The notes under the pieces are model-generated. The model was given only the letters and a program-made list of their open reading frames with translations. It was not told the origin of the DNA and made no database searches. A DNA stretch of 13,596 nt, from positions 8,842 through 22,437 of the forward strand of contig MHDW01000108.1 in NCBI GenBank assembly GCA_001803645.1. Reading direction: 5' to 3'. This document shows, piece by piece, positions 1-5,964 of the stretch. Position 1 is the first letter of the stretch. Each line of letters opens with the position of its first letter. The position numbers and the translations under genes were made by a program. This DNA comes from Nitrospirae bacterium GWC2_42_7. Its GTDB lineage: Bacteria; Nitrospirota; Thermodesulfovibrionia; Thermodesulfovibrionales; UBA6898.

Positions 1-1
1 T

Positions 2-79
2 CTTGCGAATGCGATAGGAAATAAAGAATATATACTAAAACTCTCAAATACAATACAAAAGGAGGTTACTAAAAAGTAG
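2..79 (+). CDS. 3' end of an unrecognised gene (partial)
   Basis: The window opens inside an open frame that runs from base 2 to a TAG at 77-79 and encodes 25 residues, ending in IQKEVTKK. I do not recognise it. Its lysine-rich, helical-looking tail and position at the window edge are compatible with the C-terminus of a gene entering from the left. The stretch is too short to prove coding, and it lies left of the first tRNA-Leu scar, so it could belong to another integrated module. Confidence 0.25.
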   Translation, partial: LANAIGNKEYILKLSNTIQKEVTKK

Positions 80-180
80 AAAGAATGTTCTTCTAACAGT
101 TTTCTAGCCGAATAACATCAACTAACATAAAAATTAGATTTTGCTAATTGTGCCTATTTTGTGCCCGTCTCATTGATATC

Positions 181-210
181 CTATCTGACTCTATCTGACT
201 CTATCTGACT
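181..210. repeat. Three perfect tandem 10-bp units
   Basis: The unit CTATCTGACT occurs three times in a row, followed by the related CCAGCTGACA. The equivalent place in repeat copy 2 has only degenerate CTGA(C/T)T units near 3468-3492. Short direct repeats beside an att core are where integrase arm-type sites are usually found. That role is an inference. Confidence 0.75.
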
Positions 211-221
211 CCAGCTGACAT

Positions 222-277
222 GGCAAAAAAAGAAAACCCCTTGAAAAAAAAGATTTATCTCATATTTCCAAGGGGTT
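222..277 (-). terminator. Rho-independent terminator, minus strand (repeat copy 1)
   Basis: The arms AACCCCTTG (235-243) and CAAGGGGTT (269-277) form a 9-bp stem with a 25-nt loop. Read on the minus strand, the stem is followed by TTCTTTTTTT, a typical U-tract. The same stem and tract recur at 3496-3550 with a different loop. Confidence 0.6.
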
Positions 278-308
278 ATGTAGTTATGCTAAAAATGTCT
301 TTATTATA

Positions 309-363
309 CTTAAAATCCGGTGGGGGCATCCCCATGAGAGTTCGATTCTCTCCATCGGCACCA
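309..363 (+). repeat. tRNA-Leu 3'-half fragment / attachment scar 1
   Basis: The 55 bases read as a class II tRNA from the anticodon loop to CCA: loop CTTAAAA (would-be anticodon TAA), 3' anticodon stem TCCGG, variable arm GGGG-CAT-CCCC, T-arm GAGAG/CTCTC with TTCGATT, acceptor CATCGGC, discriminator A and CCA at 361-363. The required 5' half (an acceptor strand starting GCCGATG plus D-arm) is absent upstream, so this is not a functional tRNA gene. Copies 2 and 3 share the same left boundary, in the anticodon loop, a usual crossover point for tyrosine recombinases. The intact tRNA is probably to the left of the window. Confidence 0.85.
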
Positions 364-430
364 ATAAAATCAAACTACTCTGTTACATAGGCTTCTTCTA
401 TTCACATACCAATTTCGGTTGCTTTCCGAA

Positions 431-447
431 CATATTCGTTGAATATG
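431..447. promoter_or_regulatory. Perfect inverted repeat upstream of the ATPase gene
   Basis: CATATTC and GAATATG form a perfect 7-bp dyad with a 3-bp centre, 21 bp before the ATG at 469. Its size and place suit an operator or a small hairpin in the leader. No protein can be assigned to it. Confidence 0.4.
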
Positions 448-468
448 CTAAAATAAGCCCCACTAATC

Positions 469-1956
469 ATGAATACCGAAAAAGAATATATCCCTGTCAC
501 TGTTGACAAGAGCCACATAATCACAATCGGCGAAAGGCTTTACACGGAAAGTATCGAAGTCATACGTGAGATTGCGAATAATGCCTATGATGCTGACGCA
601 TCTCTTGTTGAAATCATGCTGACCGAAGACAGCATCGAAATAAAAGACAACGGTGCAGGAATGGACAGAGAAGGGCTTAAACAATATTTCAATATCGGCT
701 CTCAGCAGAAACTATATTCCTCAAAATCACCGGTCTACCATCGCGACAGAATTGGCCAATTCGGCATCGGCAAATTCGCAAGCCTTTCTGCCTGTGAGAG
801 GTTTGAGGTTCTGACAAAAAAAGGTGATTTTGTAGGCAGGGTTGTATTTGACAAGAAAGAATGGGAAAAGGCAGGCGATGTTTGGAGCCTTCCCCTTGAA
901 ATATTGCCGCCTGATTTCAGAAAAACAGACGGGACAACCGTGATTCTTACAGGATTGAGCAGACGTTTTGAACTTAATGATATAGAGGCCAAGATAATCG
1001 AAGGAACTCCTCTGAAGGCCCCTAATTTCAGAGTAAGACTGAATAATCATACCATTACTCCAAGAAGCCTGACAGGCCATAAAATACCTTTTATTGAAGG
1101 TGTTGAATTCGGGCCTGTGACTGGGGAAATAATCATACTTCCACAGTCACTTGCTTCAACCGATGAACTCGGCATAGAAGTAAAAGTAAAGCAGGTTACT
1201 GTTCGCAGGGAATTTTTCGGAATGGAAACATGGGGAAGTGTAATGGCTCGTGTAAGGGGAGAAGTGAATGCGGATTTTCTTCCAATTACAAGCGACAGGA
1301 CAGGTTTTATCAAAGATTCTCCTGAATATAAGGCTTTCCTTGAGATAATGGAAAAACAGATGGAGGATGTTAAAAAAGTTCTCCAGAAATTAACTGTAAA
1401 AAAAGAGGGGCGTATCGTCAGCCGTGCGTTGAATGAAGCATTACAGCGCATATATAAGGCATTATACAGCAATCCTGAGCTGTCTCCTTTTGGTGCGCTT
1501 CCTATGGCTGATGACATAGCAAAAGGTCTTGGAGGGGCCGGGCTTTTGTCAGATAAAAAAGAAGCTGGAGAAAATGTAACTCCAGCAGAAAAGCAAAAAT
1601 CAAAGCCAATAGAAATAAAAAAGAAGAAAAGGCCTAAAGTAAAGAAACTCACTCCAAATGCTATTATTAAGAAAATTAAGTTCGGCCAGTATGGCGTGTC
1701 ATGTGTTGTTGACAGTTTTGGGGAAGAAGGCCCTGAAGTATTTACCGAGGAGACAACAATTTATATCAACAGGGACCATCCTCTGTACAAAAGAGAATCT
1801 ACAAAAGGAGATACTCATGTCCTCAACCTTGCAAGGCTTATTACTCAGGAAATCGCTCTGATGAAGGACTCAAAAAACCCGAGACAGGCTTTTGAAAGAC
1901 AGAGCAGGCTTTTAAAAGATGCTTTTATTGAGAAAGAAAAGATCAGTAAAGATTAG
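469..1956 (+). CDS. Stand-alone GHKL (Hsp90/MutL/MORC-like) ATPase
   Basis: The 495-residue protein starts with a GHKL ATPase fold. The N-box is at 31-44 (EIANNAYDADA, with the acidic Glu and Mg-binding Asn), the first glycine box at 59-65 (DNGAGM), and the ATP-lid glycine motif at 96-104 (GQFGIGKFA). A transducer-like region follows to about 340, then a lysine-rich linker around 375-400, then a C-terminal domain with the IYINRDHPLYK motif near 435. There is no kinase dimerisation domain and no MutL endonuclease motif, so the product is probably an ATP-driven clamp or switch. Related ATPases without known partners occur in defence islands and restriction-associated loci; a defence role here is inferred from position between tRNA scars. 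No clear Shine-Dalgarno precedes the ATG. It is the longest gene of the module and stands alone on the + strand. Confidence 0.85.
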   Translation: MNTEKEYIPVTVDKSHIITIGERLYTESIEVIREIANNAYDADASLVEIMLTEDSIEIKDNGAGMDREGLKQYFNIGSQQKLYSSKSPVYHRDRIGQFGIGKFASLSACERFEVLTKKGDFVGRVVFDKKEWEKAGDVWSLPLEILPPDFRKTDGTTVILTGLSRRFELNDIEAKIIEGTPLKAPNFRVRLNNHTITPRSLTGHKIPFIEGVEFGPVTGEIIILPQSLASTDELGIEVKVKQVTVRREFFGMETWGSVMARVRGEVNADFLPITSDRTGFIKDSPEYKAFLEIMEKQMEDVKKVLQKLTVKKEGRIVSRALNEALQRIYKALYSNPELSPFGALPMADDIAKGLGGAGLLSDKKEAGENVTPAEKQKSKPIEIKKKKRPKVKKLTPNAIIKKIKFGQYGVSCVVDSFGEEGPEVFTEETTIYINRDHPLYKRESTKGDTHVLNLARLITQEIALMKDSKNPRQAFERQSRLLKDAFIEKEKISKD

Positions 1957-2005
1957 TATTCTCTAAAGCCCTACTATCTGTACGATTTCAAAAACTCCTT
2001 TACTG

Positions 2006-2308
2006 TCAACCCTGCTTTTGCTGTTTAAATACCTTTAACGCATCAGGATCAAATACTATGTTCTTTCCAATCCGATTGTATTTCAGGATGCCATTCTTTA
2101 CCCATCTTCTGACTGTAATTTCTGCAACCTCAAAATATTCTGCTGCTTCTTTGATAGTGAAAGGAGACTGCCGTATATCACTAAACACTTCAGCATGGGG
2201 ATAGTGTTCTTTTTCAAAACCAACCCTTGCAATAATGGAAAAAAGTCTTTCTCTTTCCTTTATTGGCATATCAACGATTTCTTTGTAAACTTTTCTTGCT
2301 GTTATCAT
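2006..2308 (-). CDS. HTH antitoxin of a RelE-type toxin-antitoxin pair
   Basis: The product is 100 residues. An N-terminal helical part (1-40) is followed by an excisionase/MerR-like helix-turn-helix at about 48-97, with the motif FTIKEAAEYFEVAEITVRRW and a wing ending in the FDPDALKVF helix. It lies 6 bp downstream of the RelE-like gene on the same strand, giving toxin-first order as in higBA. By analogy with such pairs it should bind and neutralise the toxin and repress the shared promoter, where a matching dyad is visible at 2607-2626. On sequence alone it could be called an excisionase-like DNA-binding protein; the neighbour makes antitoxin the better call. Confidence 0.75.
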   Translation of the reverse strand: MITARKVYKEIVDMPIKERERLFSIIARVGFEKEHYPHAEVFSDIRQSPFTIKEAAEYFEVAEITVRRWVKNGILKYNRIGKNIVFDPDALKVFKQQKQG

Positions 2309-2314
2309 AGTTAT

Positions 2315-2596
2315 TCAAACCTCCCTTAGATATTGCTTAAGTTCACGATAGAAATTTTCATGAGTTCCTATCATGTAAAATATTATTGTGTTGCTTTCTG
2401 TTTTATAGGCTATTAAGTATTCCTGTCTTTGAAATTTAAACTTATGCACTTTAAACCCTGTTAAATCACCTTTTTTTGCCTCTCCAATATCTGGATTCTT
2501 TATAACGCCTTCAGCTTCATCTTCAATTTTCAACTGAAAAGCCCTGGATTGTTTCTTTACAAATTTTTTGAACGGCGGTTTGTATGAAGTATCCAT
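2315..2596 (-). CDS. RelE/ParE-superfamily toxin
   Basis: The product is about 93 residues, the usual size for this family. It shows a basic N-terminal helix (FKKFVKKQ), a central helix, the strand-turn motif GDLTGFKVHKFKF, a QEYLIAYK strand and the C-terminal GTHENFYRELK helix, all typical of RelE-like mRNA interferases or ParE-like toxins. A GTG at 2602 could add two residues; I prefer the ATG at 2596 because the promoter geometry leaves almost no leader and neither start has a Shine-Dalgarno. The gene is the first of a two-gene operon with the HTH antitoxin. The target (ribosome-bound mRNA or gyrase) cannot be decided from the sequence. Confidence 0.8.
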   Translation of the reverse strand: MDTSYKPPFKKFVKKQSRAFQLKIEDEAEGVIKNPDIGEAKKGDLTGFKVHKFKFQRQEYLIAYKTESNTIIFYMIGTHENFYRELKQYLREV

Positions 2597-2606
2597 GATC
2601 ACTTTA

Positions 2607-2635
2607 ATGATAAATTATATTATCATCCATGTCAA
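2607..2635 (-). promoter_or_regulatory. Toxin-antitoxin promoter with overlapping operator
   Basis: On the minus strand, TTGACA (2630-2635) and TATCAT (2607-2612) are separated by 17 bp, a strong sigma-70 arrangement. A perfect 7-bp dyad, ATGATAA and TTATCAT with a 6-bp centre (2607-2626), covers the -10 box and most of the spacer. A repressor bound there would block the polymerase, as expected for antitoxin autoregulation. The predicted transcript begins within a few bases of the start codon. Confidence 0.65.
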
Positions 2636-2653
2636 TAAAAACTTATTAAATCC

Positions 2654-2803
2654 TTAATCCCAGTCCCACAAACCGGTGTTATTTCTTGCCGACAAAATCT
2701 GACTTTCTGCATTTTTTGCAGCTAAAGCAAAGCGAACTGCTTCAACAATTGCACCTAAATTGTATTCGGCTATTGATGGAGTATATCTGACCTTTGATTT
2801 TAA
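2654..2803 (-). pseudogene. C-terminal remnant of an unidentified protein
   Basis: A 49-codon open frame with protein-like composition ends at TAA (2654-2656) with the tail ILSARNNTGLWDWD. There is an in-frame TGA at 2804-2806 just upstream and no start codon with a ribosome site. I read it as the surviving 3' end of a gene on the minus strand, left behind by deletion. The family is not recognised. Confidence 0.35.
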
Positions 2804-2851
2804 TCAATTAATTTCTTCCTTCAATCCATTGTTTTATGCTATATTCTGGCC

Positions 2852-3472
2852 ATGGTCGCGGGAAATAGTCAGTTGAAACCTTGTCTGTTTTGCAATGAGC
2901 AAATGGAATTTGAAAACATTGCTTTGGATTTAACTCAAGTTACTTGCCCACGTTGCAGTAAATACATAATTACTGGTTCTGCTATAGCGATACTTAAAGG
3001 AAATAAATTATCAAACAGACGGAAAGCAAATATTTCCGGCTTCTTAAAGGAAAATTCAGGATACAAAATACATATTAACAATTTAGATACCTTGTACAAC
3101 ATTAAGATGCCTAGTTTCGAGGAACGCGCAGATAAGATTCTATTGAACCTTGAAAAATTAACTGAGTATGCAGGCGAACATATACTTATGGATTCTTCTT
3201 GGATAAGTTGGGGATGGTGCTTGGATATTGAAGAATTGAAAGAATTCACAGACTTTCTTCAAAATGGTGTTCATCGCATATCTTCTATTGATCGACACGG
3301 TAGAGAAAACGGTTACAAAATTACTCCAGTTGGATGGCAATATCTTGAAACTATCAAGAAGATTAATGAAGATAGCCAACAAGGCTTCGTTGCTATGATG
3401 TTTAATGATGACGCTAATTTAAGAAGTAAAATTGTGCCCATTTTGTACCCGTGTCTCTTAAATTCAGCCTGA
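2852..3472 (+). pseudogene. Zinc-ribbon protein truncated at the second repeat
   Basis: The frame encodes 206 residues. It begins with a four-cysteine zinc ribbon (CLFC at 11-14, CPRC at 32-35), continues through a helical middle region (about 45-170), and reaches QQGFVAMMF at 176-184. That motif normally opens a Rossmann-like C-terminal domain of nucleoside 2-deoxyribosyltransferase or TIR-like type. About ten residues later the reading frame crosses into the long direct repeat at 3431, so residues from about 194 to the stop are repeat-encoded and the domain is missing. I infer that integration or deletion at the repeat boundary cut a longer gene. Whether the N-terminal part is still made is unknown. 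The full-length relatives I have in mind occur in defence-type neighbourhoods; that link is from memory. Confidence 0.6.
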
Positions 3473-3495
3473 TTTCACCTGACTCCATCTGACAT

Positions 3496-3550
3496 GGCAA
3501 AAAAAGAAAACCCCTAATTGCATTAAGCAATCTTATGCTTTCAAGGGGTT
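3496..3550 (-). terminator. Rho-independent terminator, minus strand (repeat copy 2)
   Basis: AACCCCT (3509-3515) and AGGGGTT (3544-3550) pair. On the minus strand the stem runs into TTCTTTTTTT. The loop is unrelated to that of copy 1 although the stem core and tract are kept. It could also serve the J-domain gene at 3717-4676, which reads toward it. Confidence 0.6.
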
Positions 3551-3581
3551 GTAAAGTTATGCTGAAAATGTCTTTTTTGTA

Positions 3582-3636
3582 CTCAAAATCCGGTGGGGGC
3601 AACCCCATGAGAGTTCGATTCTCTCCATTGGCACCA
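3582..3636 (+). repeat. tRNA-Leu 3'-half fragment / attachment scar 2
   Basis: It has the same layout as scar 1, with anticodon loop CTCAAAA (would-be anticodon CAA), stem TCCGG, variable arm GGGG-CAA-CCCC, T-arm GAGAG/CTCTC and CCA at 3634-3636. The acceptor reads CATTGGC instead of CATCGGC, a change expected once a fragment is free of selection. No 5' half is present. Confidence 0.85.
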
Positions 3637-3716
3637 ATAAAATTGCTGCTATTTATATGGCCTTAAAAGGATATCGAACAAAAAACATGTTTTTCTATGC
3701 ACTATAATTCAGACAA

Positions 3717-4676
3717 TTAAAAATTCAGATCTTGCCTGCTTAAAGTTTTGACTGCCTCCAGATTGCCTAACCGGGCAGCAATTCTACAATCACTGACAAA
3801 TTCAGCCTCCCTGCCTATTGATGAATAAACTATTGAACGCGCATAATACGCTTCAGCATTGGAGGGATTTAACTGAATAGCATTTGAGTATGCTTTAATA
3901 GCACCTCTATTTTTCCCATCATGCATCAAAATATCCCCTTTGCGTACCCATGCCATATCTTCTGTTTCTGCAGCGCTGACCACAACCTTGTTGTCAAAAA
4001 AATTACAATATATTGATTCATAGATCCCTATTCTTAACGGAAAGATAATAAAGAACCACAATGAAGTAATAAGAAGAGAAATTGCGCTGGCCTTTTTCGC
4101 CTTACCCTGAATCAGGTTATATAGCAAGCAAAAAACAAATGGCGGCAAAAGAAAACCAATAGTTTTTTTGAAAATATGCGGGATAAAATATATTGAGAAA
4201 GCTTCATATTGTACTGCATACAATACAAAAATAATTGCAGCATAAATCACAAAAACAATGTTAGGCAGAGACAAGAAAGGTTTTATGTTTCTAAAGGAAA
4301 GTCTGGGTATTTGTTTTATAAAGGAACTGGCCTTGCCTACTGTTTCTTCCTTGTACTCATCCTCCGGCCCATCCTGAATATAATTTGTTTCAAACTGACT
4401 TTTTAACGGCTTAAGCGGATGATACTGGTACTGCGGGTGGGTCATATAAAGAATAATGTTTTGATATGCCTTGTCTATTTCATTGGTCATTGCAAAAGCT
4501 TTTTCCTGTTGCTCAGGCTTGCCGTTGAATTGTTCAGGATCCCAGATATATAATGCTTCTTTATACGCCTTTGTTATCTCTTCTTCCGTAGCCTGGATAT
4601 CCAGCTTTAATACCTTATAAAACTCTGGGATATCTTTTAATAATCCATCGAAATGTTCAACCCTTCTGTCTTTCAT
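3717..4676 (-). CDS. Membrane protein with degenerate J domain and TPR
   Basis: The product is 319 residues. Residues 19-77 resemble a J domain (FYKVLKLDIQATEEEITKAYKEAL), but the catalytic HPD is replaced by WDP at 45-47, so stimulation of DnaK ATPase is not expected. A charged linker (80-125) leads to three hydrophobic segments at about 139-157, 171-190 and 197-216. A TPR-like region follows at 243-305 (AWVRKGDILMHDGKNRGAIKAYSNAIQLNP). The result is a membrane-anchored protein with interaction modules at both ends; its role is unknown. The start is supported by a strong AAGGGGG Shine-Dalgarno a few bases upstream. It is the only gene between scars 2 and 3, so it is probably cargo of an integrated module. 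Confidence 0.75.
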   Translation of the reverse strand: MKDRRVEHFDGLLKDIPEFYKVLKLDIQATEEEITKAYKEALYIWDPEQFNGKPEQQEKAFAMTNEIDKAYQNIILYMTHPQYQYHPLKPLKSQFETNYIQDGPEDEYKEETVGKASSFIKQIPRLSFRNIKPFLSLPNIVFVIYAAIIFVLYAVQYEAFSIYFIPHIFKKTIGFLLPPFVFCLLYNLIQGKAKKASAISLLITSLWFFIIFPLRIGIYESIYCNFFDNKVVVSAAETEDMAWVRKGDILMHDGKNRGAIKAYSNAIQLNPSNAEAYYARSIVYSSIGREAEFVSDCRIAARLGNLEAVKTLSRQDLNF

Positions 4677-4784
4677 GAAGCCCCCTTGTTTCCAAATTGC
4701 TGTTAACTACAACAAAAAAATTATATCATAAGGCATAAATTTACTCAAAGCAGCAACATTTGCTTATAAAAAGAAGTTGTTGCA

Positions 4785-4839
4785 CACAAAATCCGGTGGG
4801 GGCAACCCCATGAGAGTTCGATTCTCTTCATCGGCACCA
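4785..4839 (+). repeat. tRNA-Leu 3'-half fragment / attachment scar 3
   Basis: From CAAAATCCGG (4787) onward it matches scars 1 and 2 to CCA at 4837-4839, with variable arm GGGG-CAA-CCCC. The T-arm 3' strand reads CTCTT rather than CTCTC, and the loop position before the anticodon is A instead of the invariant U33, so it is not a working tRNA. The upstream ~200-bp repeat of scars 1 and 2 is absent here, so this junction has a different origin or is older. Confidence 0.85.
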
Positions 4840-4859
4840 ATGATTAAATTGCAAATTCA

Positions 4860-5225
4860 TTACACCGCTATCTCTAAGGCGATTCTGTCATATTTGGCAA
4901 CTGGAGCTGTCTTGTTATTTGTTTCTTTTTTCTCAATCAGTCCTATCTGTTCAAGATATTTTACATCCTCTGCAACATTCTTGACATCCCTCTTTGCCAT
5001 CCTTGCAAGCTCATTGATTGAAGAAGGTTTCTTGGCCCTGATAACATGAAGGAGTTCAAGTCTCTTGGGTGTCAATATCTTCCTGAACGCCTCAAAGCTG
5101 GTGAAATAAACACCAGTATCTTTCTTGACCTTTTCCCCGCGCTCAATAGCCTCTGCCTTCTCTGCAAATTCCTTTAACGCTGTCTTAACATCTTTGATGC
5201 CTATCTTGATTTTTTTTATTCTCAT
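4860..5225 (-). CDS. tumA: TumA-like winged-helix antitoxin
   Basis: The product is 121 residues: a charged helical N-terminus (1-45) and a MarR/ArsR-like winged-helix domain at about 50-118, with the motif LTPKRLELLHVIRAKKPSSI followed by NELARMAKRDVKNVAEDVKYLEQIGLI. It overlaps the upstream TumE-like gene by 4 bases (ATGA), so the two are probably translationally coupled. The Shine-Dalgarno AAGGGG lies in the end of that gene. Pairing with a TumE-family protein points to antitoxin and autorepressor. The name follows the partner; the HTH family itself is broad. Confidence 0.7.
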   Translation of the reverse strand: MRIKKIKIGIKDVKTALKEFAEKAEAIERGEKVKKDTGVYFTSFEAFRKILTPKRLELLHVIRAKKPSSINELARMAKRDVKNVAEDVKYLEQIGLIEKKETNNKTAPVAKYDRIALEIAV

Positions 5226-5512
5226 AACTCACCCCTTTTAAATTTTTCCATGTCTCTATAAAAGTCCTGTATCAGTTTCCATACGTTAATAAATTTATAA
5301 GGTTTTACCGTTCCTCTGATATGTCTATGATCTCCTTTGCGTTCTGCGTTGTCATAGCCGATTACCCGCTTATCCCCTACAATATAAACCAGAGAATATT
5401 TATATCCGTGTGGTTTATCCTCCGTGGGTTCTGGCAATTTCCATAAGTTGATTTCAACAGTATTGCCTAATTCATCAATGACCTTTGAATATTCTATTAA
5501 TTCAGCCTTCAT
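5222..5512 (-). CDS. tumE: TumE-family toxin (DUF6516-like)
   Basis: The product is about 96 residues from the ATG at 5510-5512 (MKAELIEYSKV). It carries the family's visible signatures: an IDELGNTVEINLWKLP segment, PHGYKYSLVYIVG, the conserved GYDNAERKGDHRHIRG motif and a C-terminal helix. An in-frame TTG at 5536 would add eight residues, but it lies upstream of the -10 box, so I reject it. It is the first gene of a toxin-antitoxin operon with the winged-helix protein. The biochemical target is not deducible here. The acidic and histidine-rich GDHRH motif is a likely active-site element. Confidence 0.75.
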   Translation of the reverse strand: MKAELIEYSKVIDELGNTVEINLWKLPEPTEDKPHGYKYSLVYIVGDKRVIGYDNAERKGDHRHIRGTVKPYKFINVWKLIQDFYRDMEKFKRGEL

Positions 5513-5524
5513 TTTATTATAGGT

Positions 5525-5553
5525 ATTATATGCCAATAAAAAGATCTAGTCAA
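5525..5553 (-). promoter_or_regulatory. Strong sigma-70 promoter for the TumE/TumA operon
   Basis: On the minus strand, TTGACT (5548-5553) and TATAAT (5525-5530) are 17 bp apart. The -10 box is followed by ACC and a second TATAAT just before the ATG at 5512. The expected transcript start is within about 10 bases of the start codon, so the mRNA has almost no leader. Confidence 0.65.
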
Positions 5554-5964
5554 AAAAATAAATGATTTAATGATAAAGGATTTCAAAATAGCTTATCTTT
5601 CGATAAGTTTCTCAAAACACATTAATAAAACCCTTTAAAGTCTTCAGTGCTTATAATATTAATATTTTTTTATTAGTACATTAGCACAAAAAAAGATCTA
5701 TATCTTGTATAAGAATTGGCATGAAAATTATTCTCTTTTTGATATTTACAAACACTTGTTAATAACCTGTCAATATTCCAGCATGAAGTATATTCGTTCC
5801 TCTATGAAACTTCAAGAAAATTACACTTTGCCTAAATTTTAGGCAGATAAAATATTGTAATAAATCAATGTGTTATGCCAATAAAACAACAAAAAGGAAT
5901 AGAAATTTCTTTTTCTCTTAAAACGCCCTGTAATCAAAGGATTTCTAAACTTCAAATTCTAAAT
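5554..5964. other. AT-rich gene-free stretch
   Basis: No plausible gene is seen on either strand in about 410 bp between the TumE promoter and the end of the acyltransferase gene. It contains a short hairpin (CTTATC/GATAAG with a 4-nt loop near 5591-5606), a perfect palindrome at 5829-5845, and many A and T runs. It is the boundary between the accessory modules and the ceramide-type operon. Confidence 0.5.
5829..5845. promoter_or_regulatory. Perfect 17-bp palindrome
   Basis: TGCCTAAA and TTTAGGCA flank a single central T. It is operator-like in form and lies 120 bp downstream of the ceramide-type operon. As RNA it could form only a short hairpin. Function unknown. Confidence 0.35.

Larger units (their letters stand above)
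147..363 (+). repeat. Long direct repeat, copy 1 (ends in tRNA-Leu fragment)
   Basis: This stretch matches 3431-3636 in the same order: an element beginning ATTGTGCC and containing CCCGT, a CTGACT-rich spacer, a 24-base identical block around GACATGGC plus an A-run, a terminator stem, an AGTTATGCT block, and the 3' half of tRNA-Leu. The copies differ by scattered substitutions and small indels, and the terminator loops are unrelated. I infer it is the conserved end of an integrative element next to its attachment core. Alignment was by eye. Confidence 0.8.
3431..3636 (+). repeat. Long direct repeat, copy 2 (ends in tRNA-Leu fragment)
   Basis: This is the counterpart of 147-363 and holds the same blocks in the same order, including a 24-base identical stretch around GACATGGC. 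It lacks the perfect CTATCTGACT tandem. Its left edge coincides with the point where the zinc-ribbon gene stops being protein-like, which marks a recombination junction. The similarity continues a few bases past CCA (CCAATAAAAT in both copies). Confidence 0.8.

Noticed and set aside
147..210. CRISPR array suggested by the tandem CTATCTGACT units
   Set aside because: The units are 10 bp, directly adjacent, without spacers, and there are no cas genes.
309..363. Split or permuted tRNA gene
   Set aside because: No 5' half with the GCCGATG acceptor strand and D-arm is present near any of the three fragments, and copies 2 and 3 carry stem-weakening changes.
3414..3608. 64-codon minus-strand frame across repeat copy 2
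   Set aside because: It crosses the terminator and tRNA fragment, has no ribosome site and no recognisable domain. An integrase tail was considered, but nothing supports it.
4777..5049. Open frame on the + strand reading GGGNPMRVRFSSSAP near its start
   Set aside because: It is a translation of the tRNA-Leu fragment followed by the antisense of the TumA-like gene, a common spurious peptide.
5700..5760. Sigma-54 promoter around TTGGCAT near 5718
   Set aside because: The GC element at the required distance is missing and the next gene on that strand is not placed to use it.
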